Shown piece after piece: positions 14,420-23,033 of a DNA stretch of 40,097 nt (position 1 is the stretch's first letter; the number at the start of each line of letters is the position of its first letter). The DNA is from Sphingomonadales bacterium (GTDB lineage: Bacteria; Pseudomonadota; Alphaproteobacteria; Sphingomonadales; Sphingomonadaceae). A model generated the notes under the pieces. It was given only the letters and a program-made list of their open reading frames with translations, was not told the DNA's origin and searched no databases. Made by a program: the position numbers and the translations under genes. The stretch lies in assembly GCA_017309275.1 (NCBI GenBank), contig JAFKLT010000077.1, forward strand, positions 1 through 40,097. The letters run 5' to 3'.

Positions 14420-17311
14420 TTATTTCCCCGCCTTGTCGCTGACCGCCTTGATCACAAGCGCCCTGTCGTCGGTCAAATACCGTTCTGCCAGTGCCTGCAG
14501 TTCCGCGGGCGTCGCGGCCTCGACGATCGCGATGCTCTTGCGGCTGCGGTCCAGCCGCGCCTCCTGGCTCGACGCTTCGGAGACATAGGGCAGCCAATAG
14601 CTGTTCTCGCGCCGGGCCTTGGTCATGCTTTCCAGCAACGGCTTGCGCGCGCGATCGAGCAGATCGGCATCGACCGGCTTGTCGCGGAGTTCCTTGGCGA
14701 TCGCAAAGATCGCCGCGCGCGTCGTGGCGACATCCTTATAGTCGACATTGCTCGCCGCGAAGAGGTGACCATAGCCGGGAAATTCGTCCGACAGACTCGC
14801 ACCCGCGCCAGGGCTATAGCTCTCACCCAGCTTCTCGCGCAGCTCCTCTGTCAGCATGAGCTGCATGACGCGCGACAACAGGTTCAGCCGCATCGTTTCG
14901 GTCAGGTCGCTATCGTCGCGCGCCGACCAATAGACGCGCACCTCGGCCTGCTCGGCCGGCCCCTTGTGGATCAGCGTGCGCTCGCTGCGGTCGGTCGCAT
15001 AGTCGCGCACGCGCGCCGCCGGGCGCGGGTCGAACGCCGCGCGGCGCTCGGGCAATGCGCCCAGCGTCGCCGCAATCGCGTCGATCGCCGCCTGCTCGTC
15101 GATGTCGCCGACGACGCCGACCTCGATCGCGCCATGCTCCAGGCTGTCCGCGACCGCGGGCTTCAGCTTGTTCCAGTCGAGCGCCATCATCGTTTCGAGC
15201 GACGGGGTCTGCGCCCGCGGGTCATTGTTCGCCAGGATGCCGCCTGCGTCGCGCCCCAGCACGGCCGCGGGCGTCGCATCGTTTGCGGCATATTGCTGCG
15301 GCAGCACGCGGCGCAGCAGCGCAAGGCCGTCGGCGCGATAGCCCGGATGCGTCAGATAGGCCGCCATCAGCTTTGCCTGCAGCGCGAAATCCTCCGGCGA
15401 GGTCAGCGCGCTGCCGCCGAACGCGTCGGTGGCCGATCCAAAGCTGGATCCCACCGTCTTGCCCGCCAGGATGGTGCGCAGGTCGTCGAAGCTGTGCGCC
15501 TCCAGCCCGCCGACGACGAACGACCCCATCAGCGCGACCTTCGTCGGATCGTCGCGCGTTGCGAGCAGATTGCCCCCGTCGACGCGCAGCGACAGATAGA
15601 CGCGGTCCTTCTGGAAATCGGTTTTCTTGATGTTGAGCATCACATTGTTCGCAAAGCGGATACGGCGGATGCCCAGGTCGTCGATGCGGGTGTCGCTGAC
15701 CACCTTCCCCGGCGTGCCGAAATCATCGTAGGCGAAGGCCGCACTTTCGGCCTGCGTCGGGGCCGTCACCGCGACCTGCTGCGACGCCTGGAGCGCCGCG
15801 AGGATCGCGTCGGTACCGCCCTCGATCGGCTTCTTGACCGCGACCCGTGCCAGCGGAGCGCTGAACCCCTCGGTCCGCTTGCGAAACGCCGCGGTGACCG
15901 TGTCGGCGTTCAACGTCGGGGCGGCCGCTTCGAACAAGGCCTGCCCGGTCTCCGGACGGGTAAAGACGAAATCGCCGTCGGCGGCCTCGATCAGCGCATC
16001 GGCAAGGCCGTCGCTGCGGCGCGTTGTCACGCCGGCCACGGCATTCTTGAACGCGGTACGCCGGTTGGCGAGCTGTTCGTTGACCTCTGCCTGGGTGAAG
16101 CCGAATTGCGTGGCGCGGCGCAGTTCCTGCTCGACGAGCGCGAGCGCCTCCTTCCACGCGCCCTCCTTGGCGACCGCGCCGATCGTGATCTGGTCGAAAA
16201 CCTTCCAGCCCTCGGCGTCGTTGAAATAGCCCGCGAAGATGGGCGAATTTTCCTCCAGCGCGATCTTCGCCAGGCGGCGCCCGACGATCGCCTCGCCGAT
16301 TTCCTCTGCCAGGTTGCGCGCGCGCTTCGCCTTGGTATCCGGTTCGATCACCCACGGCCGGAAGGCGGCGACGGTCACCGAATCCTGGATCGCGGGGTCG
16401 ACGAAATCGTCGGCCGCGGCCGCACGCTTGTAATCGAGATTGCCGATGTCGGGATCCGCCCCGGCGGGCCCCCGGCCCTGCCAGTCGCCGAAGCGCGCCT
16501 TGACCTTGGCCTCCATCGCCGCCGGATCGAAATCGCCGACCATCACCAGCGTCGCCCGCTCGGGCCGATAATAGCGATCGTAGAGGTCGCGGATGCGCGC
16601 CGCCGGCGCGGTCCGGATCACCTCTTCGGTGCCGACCGGAATGCGGTTCGCGACCTTCATCCCCTGCATCTGAAAGTCGAGCTGATCGATCAGGCTGCGA
16701 AGCTGATAGGTGTCGCGGGCGCGCCGTTCGGACAGGATGATGCCGCGCTCGCGGTCGACCGCGGCGGGATCGATCGTCAGTTCACCGGCGGTCTCGCGCA
16801 TCAGCATCAGCCCGGTGTCGACCAGATCGTCGGAGGCGTTGGGCAGGTCGAGCTTGTAGACTGTCTGGTCGAAGCCCGTCGACGCATTGGTGTCAGCGCC
16901 AAAGGCCAAGCCCTTGCGTTCGAGCAGCTTGATCATCTCCCCTTCCGGGACGTTCTTCGACCCGTTGAATGCCATATGCTCCAGGAAGTGGGCCAGCCCG
17001 CGCTGATCCTCGGCCTCGGCAAAGCTGCCGACGTCGAACCGCATGCGCAGGATCACGCTGTCCTTGGGCGTGCTGTTCTTCAGCAGCGCATATTTCATCC
17101 CGTTCGGCAGGACCCCGAAGACGATGTTTCGATCGACCGGCACGTCGCTGGCGGCGAAATTCCAGGCCTTGGCCGCGACGCTCTGCGGATTGACCGTCGT
17201 GGTGACGGCGGGTTTCGCCTTCTCCTTCGCAAAGGCCGGCGAAGCGCTGACGGCGAGGAGAATCAGGGGCGACAGCGCGGTCGAGGCACGCCGGAGCAGG
17301 TTGGTCTTCAT
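14420..17311 (-). CDS. M16 family zinc metallopeptidase (tandem domains)
   Basis: 963 aa with a signal peptide ending ASPAFA, so it is periplasmic. The N-terminal M16 domain has the inverted zinc motif HFLEH (His108, Glu111, His112) and the downstream Glu ligand in GIILSERRARD. The C-terminal half repeats the M16 fold without an HxxEH motif, as in pitrilysin-like enzymes whose second half is a non-catalytic clamp around the substrate. It should degrade short peptides. It is convergent with the Cys-rich gene (8-bp gap) and follows the GGDEF gene by 42 bp on the same strand. Confidence 0.93.
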   Translation of the reverse strand: MKTNLLRRASTALSPLILLAVSASPAFAKEKAKPAVTTTVNPQSVAAKAWNFAASDVPVDRNIVFGVLPNGMKYALLKNSTPKDSVILRMRFDVGSFAEAEDQRGLAHFLEHMAFNGSKNVPEGEMIKLLERKGLAFGADTNASTGFDQTVYKLDLPNASDDLVDTGLMLMRETAGELTIDPAAVDRERGIILSERRARDTYQLRSLIDQLDFQMQGMKVANRIPVGTEEVIRTAPAARIRDLYDRYYRPERATLVMVGDFDPAAMEAKVKARFGDWQGRGPAGADPDIGNLDYKRAAAADDFVDPAIQDSVTVAAFRPWVIEPDTKAKRARNLAEEIGEAIVGRRLAKIALEENSPIFAGYFNDAEGWKVFDQITIGAVAKEGAWKEALALVEQELRRATQFGFTQAEVNEQLANRRTAFKNAVAGVTTRRSDGLADALIEAADGDFVFTRPETGQALFEAAAPTLNADTVTAAFRKRTEGFSAPLARVAVKKPIEGGTDAILAALQASQQVAVTAPTQAESAAFAYDDFGTPGKVVSDTRIDDLGIRRIRFANNVMLNIKKTDFQKDRVYLSLRVDGGNLLATRDDPTKVALMGSFVVGGLEAHSFDDLRTILAGKTVGSSFGSATDAFGGSALTSPEDFALQAKLMAAYLTHPGYRADGLALLRRVLPQQYAANDATPAAVLGRDAGGILANNDPRAQTPSLETMMALDWNKLKPAVADSLEHGAIEVGVVGDIDEQAAIDAIAATLGALPERRAAFDPRPAARVRDYATDRSERTLIHKGPAEQAEVRVYWSARDDSDLTETMRLNLLSRVMQLMLTEELREKLGESYSPGAGASLSDEFPGYGHLFAASNVDYKDVATTRAAIFAIAKELRDKPVDADLLDRARKPLLESMTKARRENSYWLPYVSEASSQEARLDRSRKSIAIVEAATPAELQALAERYLTDDRALVIKAVSDKAGK

Positions 17312-17353
17312 CGGTCCGGTTTGGCCTTCGCCCGAGGGGCGGTCAAGCCACGC

Positions 17354-18499
17354 TCAGGCGATGCGGCCCACGCTTTCGACAGACGACGTTTCGACGCGAT
17401 CAACGGCCTTGGCCGCATAGAGCGCGCGGTCGGCGGTTTCGAACAGCTTGCGGCTGGTCGTCCCGTGCACGGGCCAGCTCGCGACGCCGATGCTGGCGCC
17501 GACACGAATAGCGCGCCCGTCGATCCGATAGGGCGCGGCGAGCGCGGCCAGGATATGGTCGGCCAGCGCGGTCGCGAGGAGCGGCGATCCTGCCGGCGCG
17601 AGGATCGCGAACTCGTCGCCGCCTTGCCGTGCCACCATCGCATCGTCGCCGCACGCCCGCATCAGCCGCGCCGCGATCGCGCAGAGCAGCTGGTCGCCAA
17701 CGGCGTGGCCGTGCTGATCATTGACCGGCTTGAAACCGTCGAGGTCGAGCAGCGCGATGGCAAAGCGGGTTCCAGCCCCCGCCTTCGCGATTTCTTCTTC
17801 CAGGCGAAGGTCGAAGGCGCGGCGGTTCGGCAGGCCGGTCAGCGGATCGGTATGCGCAAGCTTGCGCATCTGGCGCTGGAGCTGAAGCAGGTCGACGAGC
17901 TGGCCGTGCTGCTGCACCACCATGCGCAGCAGGAACAGCGTCGCCAGCACCAGGCTGGCTCCCGACGCGAATTCGGCGGGGATACCCGACGTCAGCATCA
18001 GGGTGGACACGGGCACCAGCCCGATCCCCAGATTGACGAAGGTCGCGAACCGAATCGACGACAGGCAATAGGCGGTCGCGAGCGACCCCATCGCCATGAT
18101 CATCGCATAATAGCTGTGCGCAGCCGGCGGCGCCGCAAGCCAGTTGATCACCGTCCACGCGCTGCACATGGCACCCATGAGACCCGACAGCCACGTCGCC
18201 TCCAGGATCATGCGCCGGGCACGGCGCGGGCTCATGCGCCGGCCGCGATTGTGCATCAGGAACAGAAAGCCCAGCACGCCGACGACCGCCAGAACGACCG
18301 GGAAACCGACGCGAACGATCGGGTGGACCGTCGCTACCCCGGCATAGATGGCGGTCGGCGTGGTCGCGGCCAGCAACAGGAAGAGCGCGGGCGTCAATGT
18401 TTCGATGCGTTGCGCACGAAGCACCGCGACATCGTCGCGTATCTCCTCGGGCACCGGCGGGAAAACCCGCGTGCGTAGCCAATGATAGACCCCCGTCAT
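17354..18499 (-). CDS. Membrane diguanylate cyclase (GGDEF)
   Basis: 381 aa. Residues ~35-190 hold about six hydrophobic helices forming an unrecognised membrane sensor. A short coiled linker (LLQLQRQMRKLAHTDPLTGLPN ends it; key part DPLTGLPNRR) leads to a GGDEF domain with the intact signature RQGGDEFAIL. It should make c-di-GMP from GTP at the inner membrane. No RxxD is found at the usual inhibitory-site position before GGDEF (residues there read GDDA), so product inhibition by the standard I-site is not expected. There is no EAL domain. It lies between purC and the M16 gene on the same strand. Confidence 0.92.
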   Translation of the reverse strand: MTGVYHWLRTRVFPPVPEEIRDDVAVLRAQRIETLTPALFLLLAATTPTAIYAGVATVHPIVRVGFPVVLAVVGVLGFLFLMHNRGRRMSPRRARRMILEATWLSGLMGAMCSAWTVINWLAAPPAAHSYYAMIMAMGSLATAYCLSSIRFATFVNLGIGLVPVSTLMLTSGIPAEFASGASLVLATLFLLRMVVQQHGQLVDLLQLQRQMRKLAHTDPLTGLPNRRAFDLRLEEEIAKAGAGTRFAIALLDLDGFKPVNDQHGHAVGDQLLCAIAARLMRACGDDAMVARQGGDEFAILAPAGSPLLATALADHILAALAAPYRIDGRAIRVGASIGVASWPVHGTTSRKLFETADRALYAAKAVDRVETSSVESVGRIA

Positions 18500-18541
18500 G
18501 CGGACGGCCTATCAAAGCACGGTAAATCAAGGATTAAGCAC

Positions 18542-18562
18542 GGCGCGCCATCGGCGCGCGCC
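18542..18562 (-). terminator. Candidate purC terminator hairpin
   Basis: GGCGCGC (18542-18548) and GCGCGCC (18556-18562) form a 7-bp stem just after the purC stop. In the minus direction only GTGCTTAATCC follows, so the T-run is poor and termination is uncertain. Confidence 0.4.
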
Positions 18563-18565
18563 GGC

Positions 18566-19342
18566 TCAGCTCTTCTTCTTGCGGTGGCTTTCCAGGTCGA
18601 GCACGGCATTGTCGCCGCCCTCGGGCATCAGGCCAAGCCGGCGCGCGACTTCCTGATAGGCCTCGACCTCGCCGCCGAGGTCGCGGCGGAAGCGGTCCTT
18701 GTCGAGCTTTTCGTTCGTCGTCATGTCCCACAGGCGGCAGCCATCCGGGCTGATCTCGTCGGCCAGGATGATACGGCTGTAATCGCCGTCATAGAGACGA
18801 CCGAACTCGAGCTTGAAGTCGACCAGACGAATGCCGACCGCGGCGAACATGCCCGACATGAAGTCGTTGATGCGGATCGCCATGTCCTGGATATCGTGCA
18901 ACTCGTCCTGGCTGCACCAGTTGAAGCAGGCAATATGCTCTTCGGCCACAAGCGGATCGCCGAGCGCATCGTCCTTGTAGCAATATTCGATCAGCGTGCG
19001 GGGAAGCTGCGTCCCCTCTTCGATCCCCAGGCGCTTCGACAGCGTGCCCGCGGCGACGTTGCGCACGATCACCTCGATCGGCACGATCTCGACCTGACGG
19101 ATCAATTGCTCACGCATGTTGAGACGGCGAATGAAGTGCGTCGGGACGCCGATATTGCCGAGCAGCGTGAACACATGCTCCGAAATCCGGTTGTTGAGCA
19201 CGCCCTTGCCGTTGATCGTCCCGCGCTTCTGCGCGTTGAATGCGGTCGCGTCATCCTTGAAATACTGGATCAGCGTGCCGGGTTCGGGACCCTCGTAAAG
19301 GATCTTCGCTTTGCCTTCATAGATCTGGCGGCGACGGGCCAT
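18566..19342 (-). CDS. purC: SAICAR synthetase
   Basis: 258-aa phosphoribosylaminoimidazole-succinocarboxamide synthase, which joins Asp to CAIR with ATP in purine synthesis. Typical elements are [15 protein letters not shown] at the N-terminus, the [18 protein letters not shown] region (key K and N residues), [26 protein letters not shown], and the ATP-site segment [15 protein letters not shown]. The ATG at 19342 gives the normal length; an upstream in-frame ATG at 19456 would add 38 unlikely residues. The C-terminus is a Lys-rich tail (HRKKKS). It is monocistronic or leads to the GGDEF gene through a weak hairpin. Confidence 0.97.
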   Translation of the reverse strand: MARRRQIYEGKAKILYEGPEPGTLIQYFKDDATAFNAQKRGTINGKGVLNNRISEHVFTLLGNIGVPTHFIRRLNMREQLIRQVEIVPIEVIVRNVAAGTLSKRLGIEEGTQLPRTLIEYCYKDDALGDPLVAEEHIACFNWCSQDELHDIQDMAIRINDFMSGMFAAVGIRLVDFKLEFGRLYDGDYSRIILADEISPDGCRLWDMTTNEKLDKDRFRRDLGGEVEAYQEVARRLGLMPEGGDNAVLDLESHRKKKS

Positions 19343-19374
19343 GGCGCAAACTTTCTGTCGGAACCAAATGAATG

Positions 19375-19417
19375 GCCCCGGCGGGAACGACTCAAGGAAG
19401 AGGCGCAGCGCCGGGGC
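19375..19417. other. Stem-loop in the purC leader
   Basis: GCCCCGGCG (19375-19383) and CGCCGGGGC (19409-19417) are perfect 9-bp inverted arms with a 25-nt loop. The element starts 33 bp upstream of purC. The same CCCCGGCG...CGCCGGGG arms, also with GCGCAGCGCC between, recur in front of rplQ at 39218-39260. Confidence 0.45.
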
Positions 19418-19469
19418 GGTCGGGCGCGCTATAGCGGCAAAGGAACCGCACGTCACCCGTCATGCGCGA

Positions 19470-19485
19470 TGTGATCGGGATCACA
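19470..19485. promoter_or_regulatory. CRP/FNR-type palindrome TGTGA-N6-TCACA
   Basis: TGTGATCGGGATCACA is a perfect match to the classical TGTGA-N6-TCACA consensus, in fact with 7-bp arms. It lies between divergent purC (128 bp away) and the secreted protein gene at 19582 (97 bp away). A CRP/FNR-family regulator is the natural candidate. Confidence 0.5.
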
Positions 19486-19581
19486 GTGAATGCCGCGCGA
19501 TCCTGCCAGAAATCCACCGCTATCGCATTGCTCCAGCGAGGAAATATGCGATAGATGACAAGACTGGCAAGCGGGGACGGC

Positions 19582-20370
19582 ATGAACAAGCGGGCAATCA
19601 TCGGCATATTCATCGGATCGGCAGCCGGCATTTTCGCCGCGGCCGTGCCCGCGAACGCGCAAACCTATGTCTGCCCCGGCGGCCCCGGTCCAGGCGAAGT
19701 GCAGGTCGGCATCGGCCGCGGCCCAGGTGACGCCGGCGCGCCGCTCTGCGCGCCTGATGCGAATGCCGCTTATGGCGGTGACCAGAGCGCGGATGACATC
19801 GCCGCCAGCTTTCGCCCCAGCCCCGATCCGATGGCGCGCAGGCTGCAACTCGCGATCGAGATGGAGAAAATGGCGCTCGCCGGAAAAATTCGCGAGATCG
19901 AGCTGCAAAAGGACCCGCGCTACCAGCGCTATATCAACGGCGGCTGGGACTTTTTCCAGGATGCGGCGAATGCCCGGCCGGGCGAGATGTGCACCGCCTT
20001 CTTCACCAGAAAGGAAAGCCACGTCGCGGTTACCGGCCCCGGAGGCGGCTTCACCACGGCCTTTCTGACCTTCTGGGGTCCGGGCGTGCCCAAACCGAAG
20101 GACGTAAAGCGTGTGAAAGTCACACTAATGCAGACCGGCGACGACGCGCCGCAGACGGTCACCGCCTTCAACAGTTTCAACCCGGCATCGGGCCTGGGCG
20201 GCATCACCCTGGCGGTGCCGACCGCCAGCGCGCTGCTCGACAATATGCTCGACGTCCACCGCTTTGCCCTGTCGATGGATGGGAAGCAGGTGACCGAGGT
20301 CGAATGGACCGGCGGCCTTGCCGCGCGCGACACGCTGAAGGCTTGCATCGCGAAGGGCGGGCGCGGCTAG
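19582..20370 (+). CDS. Secreted protein of unknown function
   Basis: 262 aa with a Sec signal peptide (MNKRAIIGIFIGSAAGIFAA..., cleavage near VPANA-QTY). The mature N-terminus is Gly/Pro-rich with two Cys (YVCPGG and PLCAP) that may form a disulfide. Residues ~85-110 are a charged helix, and the C-terminal ~130 residues look like a beta-rich domain with Cys in GEMCTAFF and LKACIAKG. I do not recognise the family. The ATG at 19582 has GGGGACGG just upstream and starts the signal peptide; an upstream ATG at 19555 would spoil it. A CRP-type palindrome lies ~100 bp upstream. It is a single gene ahead of the crotonase. Confidence 0.75.
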   Translation: MNKRAIIGIFIGSAAGIFAAAVPANAQTYVCPGGPGPGEVQVGIGRGPGDAGAPLCAPDANAAYGGDQSADDIAASFRPSPDPMARRLQLAIEMEKMALAGKIREIELQKDPRYQRYINGGWDFFQDAANARPGEMCTAFFTRKESHVAVTGPGGGFTTAFLTFWGPGVPKPKDVKRVKVTLMQTGDDAPQTVTAFNSFNPASGLGGITLAVPTASALLDNMLDVHRFALSMDGKQVTEVEWTGGLAARDTLKACIAKGGRG

Positions 20371-20371
20371 C

Positions 20372-20386
20372 TTACGTTTACGTCAA
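20372..20386. promoter_or_regulatory. LiuR-like operator before crotonase gene
   Basis: TTACGTTTACGTCAA contains two ACGT cores 6 bp apart. It resembles the LiuR (MerR-family) operator pattern of proteobacterial branched-chain amino acid and fatty acid degradation genes. It lies 62-76 bp before the crotonase start. The similarity is from memory of the motif. Confidence 0.45.
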
Positions 20387-20448
20387 CTAGAGCTTGCCTT
20401 CGCTCCTTTCCCTTGCAACGTTGATTGGCGAAGCAAGGAGAGAGAGAG

Positions 20449-21348
20449 ATGAGCTACGACCAGATTCGCCTCGACAAGCACGAAGGCATCGCGCTGCTGA
20501 CGCTGTACCGTCCCGACCGGATGAACGCCTTCACCGGACAGATGATGAGCGAAATCATCGCCGCCCTCGACGATTGCGATGCGGACGACAGCGTGCGTGC
20601 GGTCATCTTCACCGGCCACGGCGAAAAGGCCTATTGCGCGGGCGCCGACCTTGGCGCGGGCGCCTCGACCTTCGACTATGACAAGCGCGACGGCGGCTTG
20701 GGCAGTCCGGTTGCCGACGACGGGACGATCGACTGGTCGCACCCGCTCGTCCAGGATGGCGGCGGCCGCGTGTCGATGCGCATCTTCGCGGCAAAGAAGC
20801 CGGTCCTCGGCGCGATCAACGGCGCCGCGGTCGGTATCGGCGCAACGATGACGCTGCCGATGGACGCGCGCCTCGCCAGCGACACCGCGCGCTATGGCTT
20901 TGTCTTCGCGCGGCGCGGCATCGTGCCCGAAGCGGCGTCGAGCTGGTTCCTGCCGCGCCTCGTCGGCATCGCGAACGCGGTCGACCTTTGCTATTCGGGC
21001 CGCTTGATCTCGGCCGCCGAAGCGCATGAAAAGGGGCTGGTCCAGTCGGTCCACGCCCCTGGCGCGCTGATCGACGCGGCGATCGCGAAGGCGCGCGAAA
21101 TGACCGCCGACAGCGCCCCGGTGTCGGTGGCGCTCACCCGTCACATGCTGTGGCGGATGCTCGGCGCGCCGCACCCGATCCATGCGCATCGCTGGGATAG
21201 CCGGGTGATCTTCTCGCGTGGGCGCAGCCCCGACGCCGCCGAAGGCGTGACCAGCTTCCTCGAAAAGCGCCCGCCCAATTTCACCGCCAGCGTCGCGAAC
21301 GATTATCCCTGGTTCGACGAGTTCGAAGATACGCCGCCTTACAGCTAA
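20449..21348 (+). CDS. Crotonase-family enoyl-CoA hydratase/isomerase
   Basis: 299-aa crotonase-fold protein acting on acyl-CoA esters in the cytoplasm. The oxyanion-hole segments are YCAGADLG (~residues 66-73) and NGAAVGIGATMTLPMD. By hand alignment to rat enoyl-CoA hydratase, the two catalytic Glu positions (144 and 164) are Thr and Phe here. A Glu is instead present in GIVPEAASSW, where single-Glu delta3-delta2-enoyl-CoA isomerases (yeast Eci1, human PECI) have theirs. An isomerase role is therefore at least as likely as hydration. AAGGAGAG precedes the ATG. A LiuR-like site lies upstream. The stop overlaps the convergent phosphatase gene by 4 bp. Confidence 0.87.
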   Translation: MSYDQIRLDKHEGIALLTLYRPDRMNAFTGQMMSEIIAALDDCDADDSVRAVIFTGHGEKAYCAGADLGAGASTFDYDKRDGGLGSPVADDGTIDWSHPLVQDGGGRVSMRIFAAKKPVLGAINGAAVGIGATMTLPMDARLASDTARYGFVFARRGIVPEAASSWFLPRLVGIANAVDLCYSGRLISAAEAHEKGLVQSVHAPGALIDAAIAKAREMTADSAPVSVALTRHMLWRMLGAPHPIHAHRWDSRVIFSRGRSPDAAEGVTSFLEKRPPNFTASVANDYPWFDEFEDTPPYS

Positions 21349-22979
21349 GCGGCGTCATACTTCCGCCGGCCGCGCGCCGCGGTCATGCGATGCGACCCTG
21401 AAAGCGTCAGCGCATGGTCGCGGATCGACGCGACATTGTGCCAGTCCGCGGTCACGCGGTCGGGTGTCAGCGCGACGGTGACATAGCCGCGATCCTGCGT
21501 ATTCGCCCATTTGAGCTGCGGCGACGATGCACGGAGCGCGGCGGTGCGCACCGCGTCCGATATGCCGGGCGTATAGGCTTCGAAACCCGGAGAGGTCACG
21601 CTGTGGCCGCCGACCTCGATCCCCGCAGGCCGGCCGTCGTGCGTCAGGTCAAAAGCCCAGGCATTGTGGCTGTCGCCCGACAGCGTCACCAGGTCGGCCC
21701 CCGCGCGTTGCGCCGCGGCGAGCAGGCGCTCGCGCGCGGCCGGATAACCGTCCCAGCTATCCATGTTCAGCGGCAATCCCGCCTTTGCCGCCGCCTGCGA
21801 CGCGGCGACGCGGCGGCGCACAACGTCGGGTGGATTGGCACCGAACCAGTTCGCCGATTCGGGCGGCGTGAACAGGCTGCCCATCACCACCTGCTGTGCC
21901 AACACCTGCCAGCGCGTGCCGTCCTTCGCCGAATTCGCGATACCGCCGAGCAGCCATTTCTCCTGCTCGCCGCCAAGTAGCTGGCGGGCGGGATCGCGAT
22001 ACTCACCGGCCGCAAAGGCCTTCAGCGTCGCGGTCGGATCGCCGCCCTTGCCGCGCAGGACGTCGCCGATGTCGAAGGGCTTGTCGCGGCCCGTGACGCG
22101 CGTTTCGGGCAGAAAGATCGTCGCGAGATCGCCGACCTGATAATGACGCCAGCGCGTATCGGACACCGGCATCCACTCGCCATGCGCGCGTTCGGCCGCC
22201 GCCATGCGGTCGGTCCAGCTCCCCTCGCCCGCATCGTGATTTTCCGCGCCGCCCTTCCATGTATCGTTCGCGAACTCATGGTCGTCCCATTGCGCGATCA
22301 TCGGGAAAAGCTGGTGCAGTCGCTGCAGATCGGGATCGGCACGATAGGAGGCATAGCGCAGGCGATAGTCGGCTAGCGCGACGATCTCATTCGACGGCTG
22401 GATGATCCGGCCGGGCAGCGCCTCGCTGGCCGAGGGATAATGGCCCGCCTCATACTCATACAAATAATCGCCGACATGGACGCACAGGTCGATGTCTCCG
22501 CGCGCGGCGGCGTGGCCATAGGCGTTGAACCAGCCGAAGGGCATGTTGGAGCAGGAAAAGAGCGCGAGATTGAACGCGCGCGTCGGCCCCTGCGGCAGGG
22601 TGCGTGTCCGCCCGGTCACCGACTTCGTCCCGTCGGGCGCGACGAAGCGATAAAAATACCAGCGCCCCGGCTCCAGCCCGTCGACGGTCAGCTTCGCGAT
22701 ATGGTCGCTGTCGCCCTTGGCGGTCACGCTGCCGCCCCCGACGACGCGGGCGAAGTCGGTCGCCTCGGACAGTTCGACGGTCAGGCGCGTATCCGACGGC
22801 GCGGCATAGCGCGTCCACAGGAGCATGCTGTTCGGCCCCGGCTCGCCGCTCGCCACGCCGTGCGTAAAGCCCTGCGCCGCCATCGCCTGCGCCGCCCCCG
22901 GCAGCGCCATCGCGGCCAGCCCGGCGGTGCCGAGCTTGATCAGCAGGCGGCGGTCCATTTCGCCCCATAGTGGATGCAT
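21345..22979 (-). CDS. phoD: PhoD-type alkaline phosphatase/phosphodiesterase
   Basis: About 544 aa. A twin-arginine signal (MDRRLLIKLGTAGLAAMALPG; key MDRRLL and ending GAAQA) directs Tat export. An N-terminal Fn3-like PhoD domain (FTHGVASGEPGPNSMLLWTR) comes first. The metallophosphatase domain shows VHVGDYLYEY, AQWDDHEFANDTW and TLSGDSHNAWAFDL, which hold the metal-ligand Asp, Asn and His residues. It releases phosphate from esters, probably with Ca and Fe as in PhoD. I use the ATG at 22979 because GGGAG lies 8 bp upstream; ATGs at 22985 and 22958 are in frame and possible. It overlaps the crotonase stop by 4 bp. Confidence 0.92.
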   Translation of the reverse strand: MHPLWGEMDRRLLIKLGTAGLAAMALPGAAQAMAAQGFTHGVASGEPGPNSMLLWTRYAAPSDTRLTVELSEATDFARVVGGGSVTAKGDSDHIAKLTVDGLEPGRWYFYRFVAPDGTKSVTGRTRTLPQGPTRAFNLALFSCSNMPFGWFNAYGHAAARGDIDLCVHVGDYLYEYEAGHYPSASEALPGRIIQPSNEIVALADYRLRYASYRADPDLQRLHQLFPMIAQWDDHEFANDTWKGGAENHDAGEGSWTDRMAAAERAHGEWMPVSDTRWRHYQVGDLATIFLPETRVTGRDKPFDIGDVLRGKGGDPTATLKAFAAGEYRDPARQLLGGEQEKWLLGGIANSAKDGTRWQVLAQQVVMGSLFTPPESANWFGANPPDVVRRRVAASQAAAKAGLPLNMDSWDGYPAARERLLAAAQRAGADLVTLSGDSHNAWAFDLTHDGRPAGIEVGGHSVTSPGFEAYTPGISDAVRTAALRASSPQLKWANTQDRGYVTVALTPDRVTADWHNVASIRDHALTLSGSHRMTAARGRRKYDAA

Positions 22980-23033
22980 GGCCATTTCTCCCGTGTCGCC
23001 GCATCTTTGCGCGGCTTTTGTTACAGCTCGTCG

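Noticed and set aside
14765-18478. A 1237-codon open frame antisense to the M16 protease and GGDEF genes
   Set aside because: Same cause. The sequence lacks any domain, while the minus strand encodes two clear families with intact motifs.
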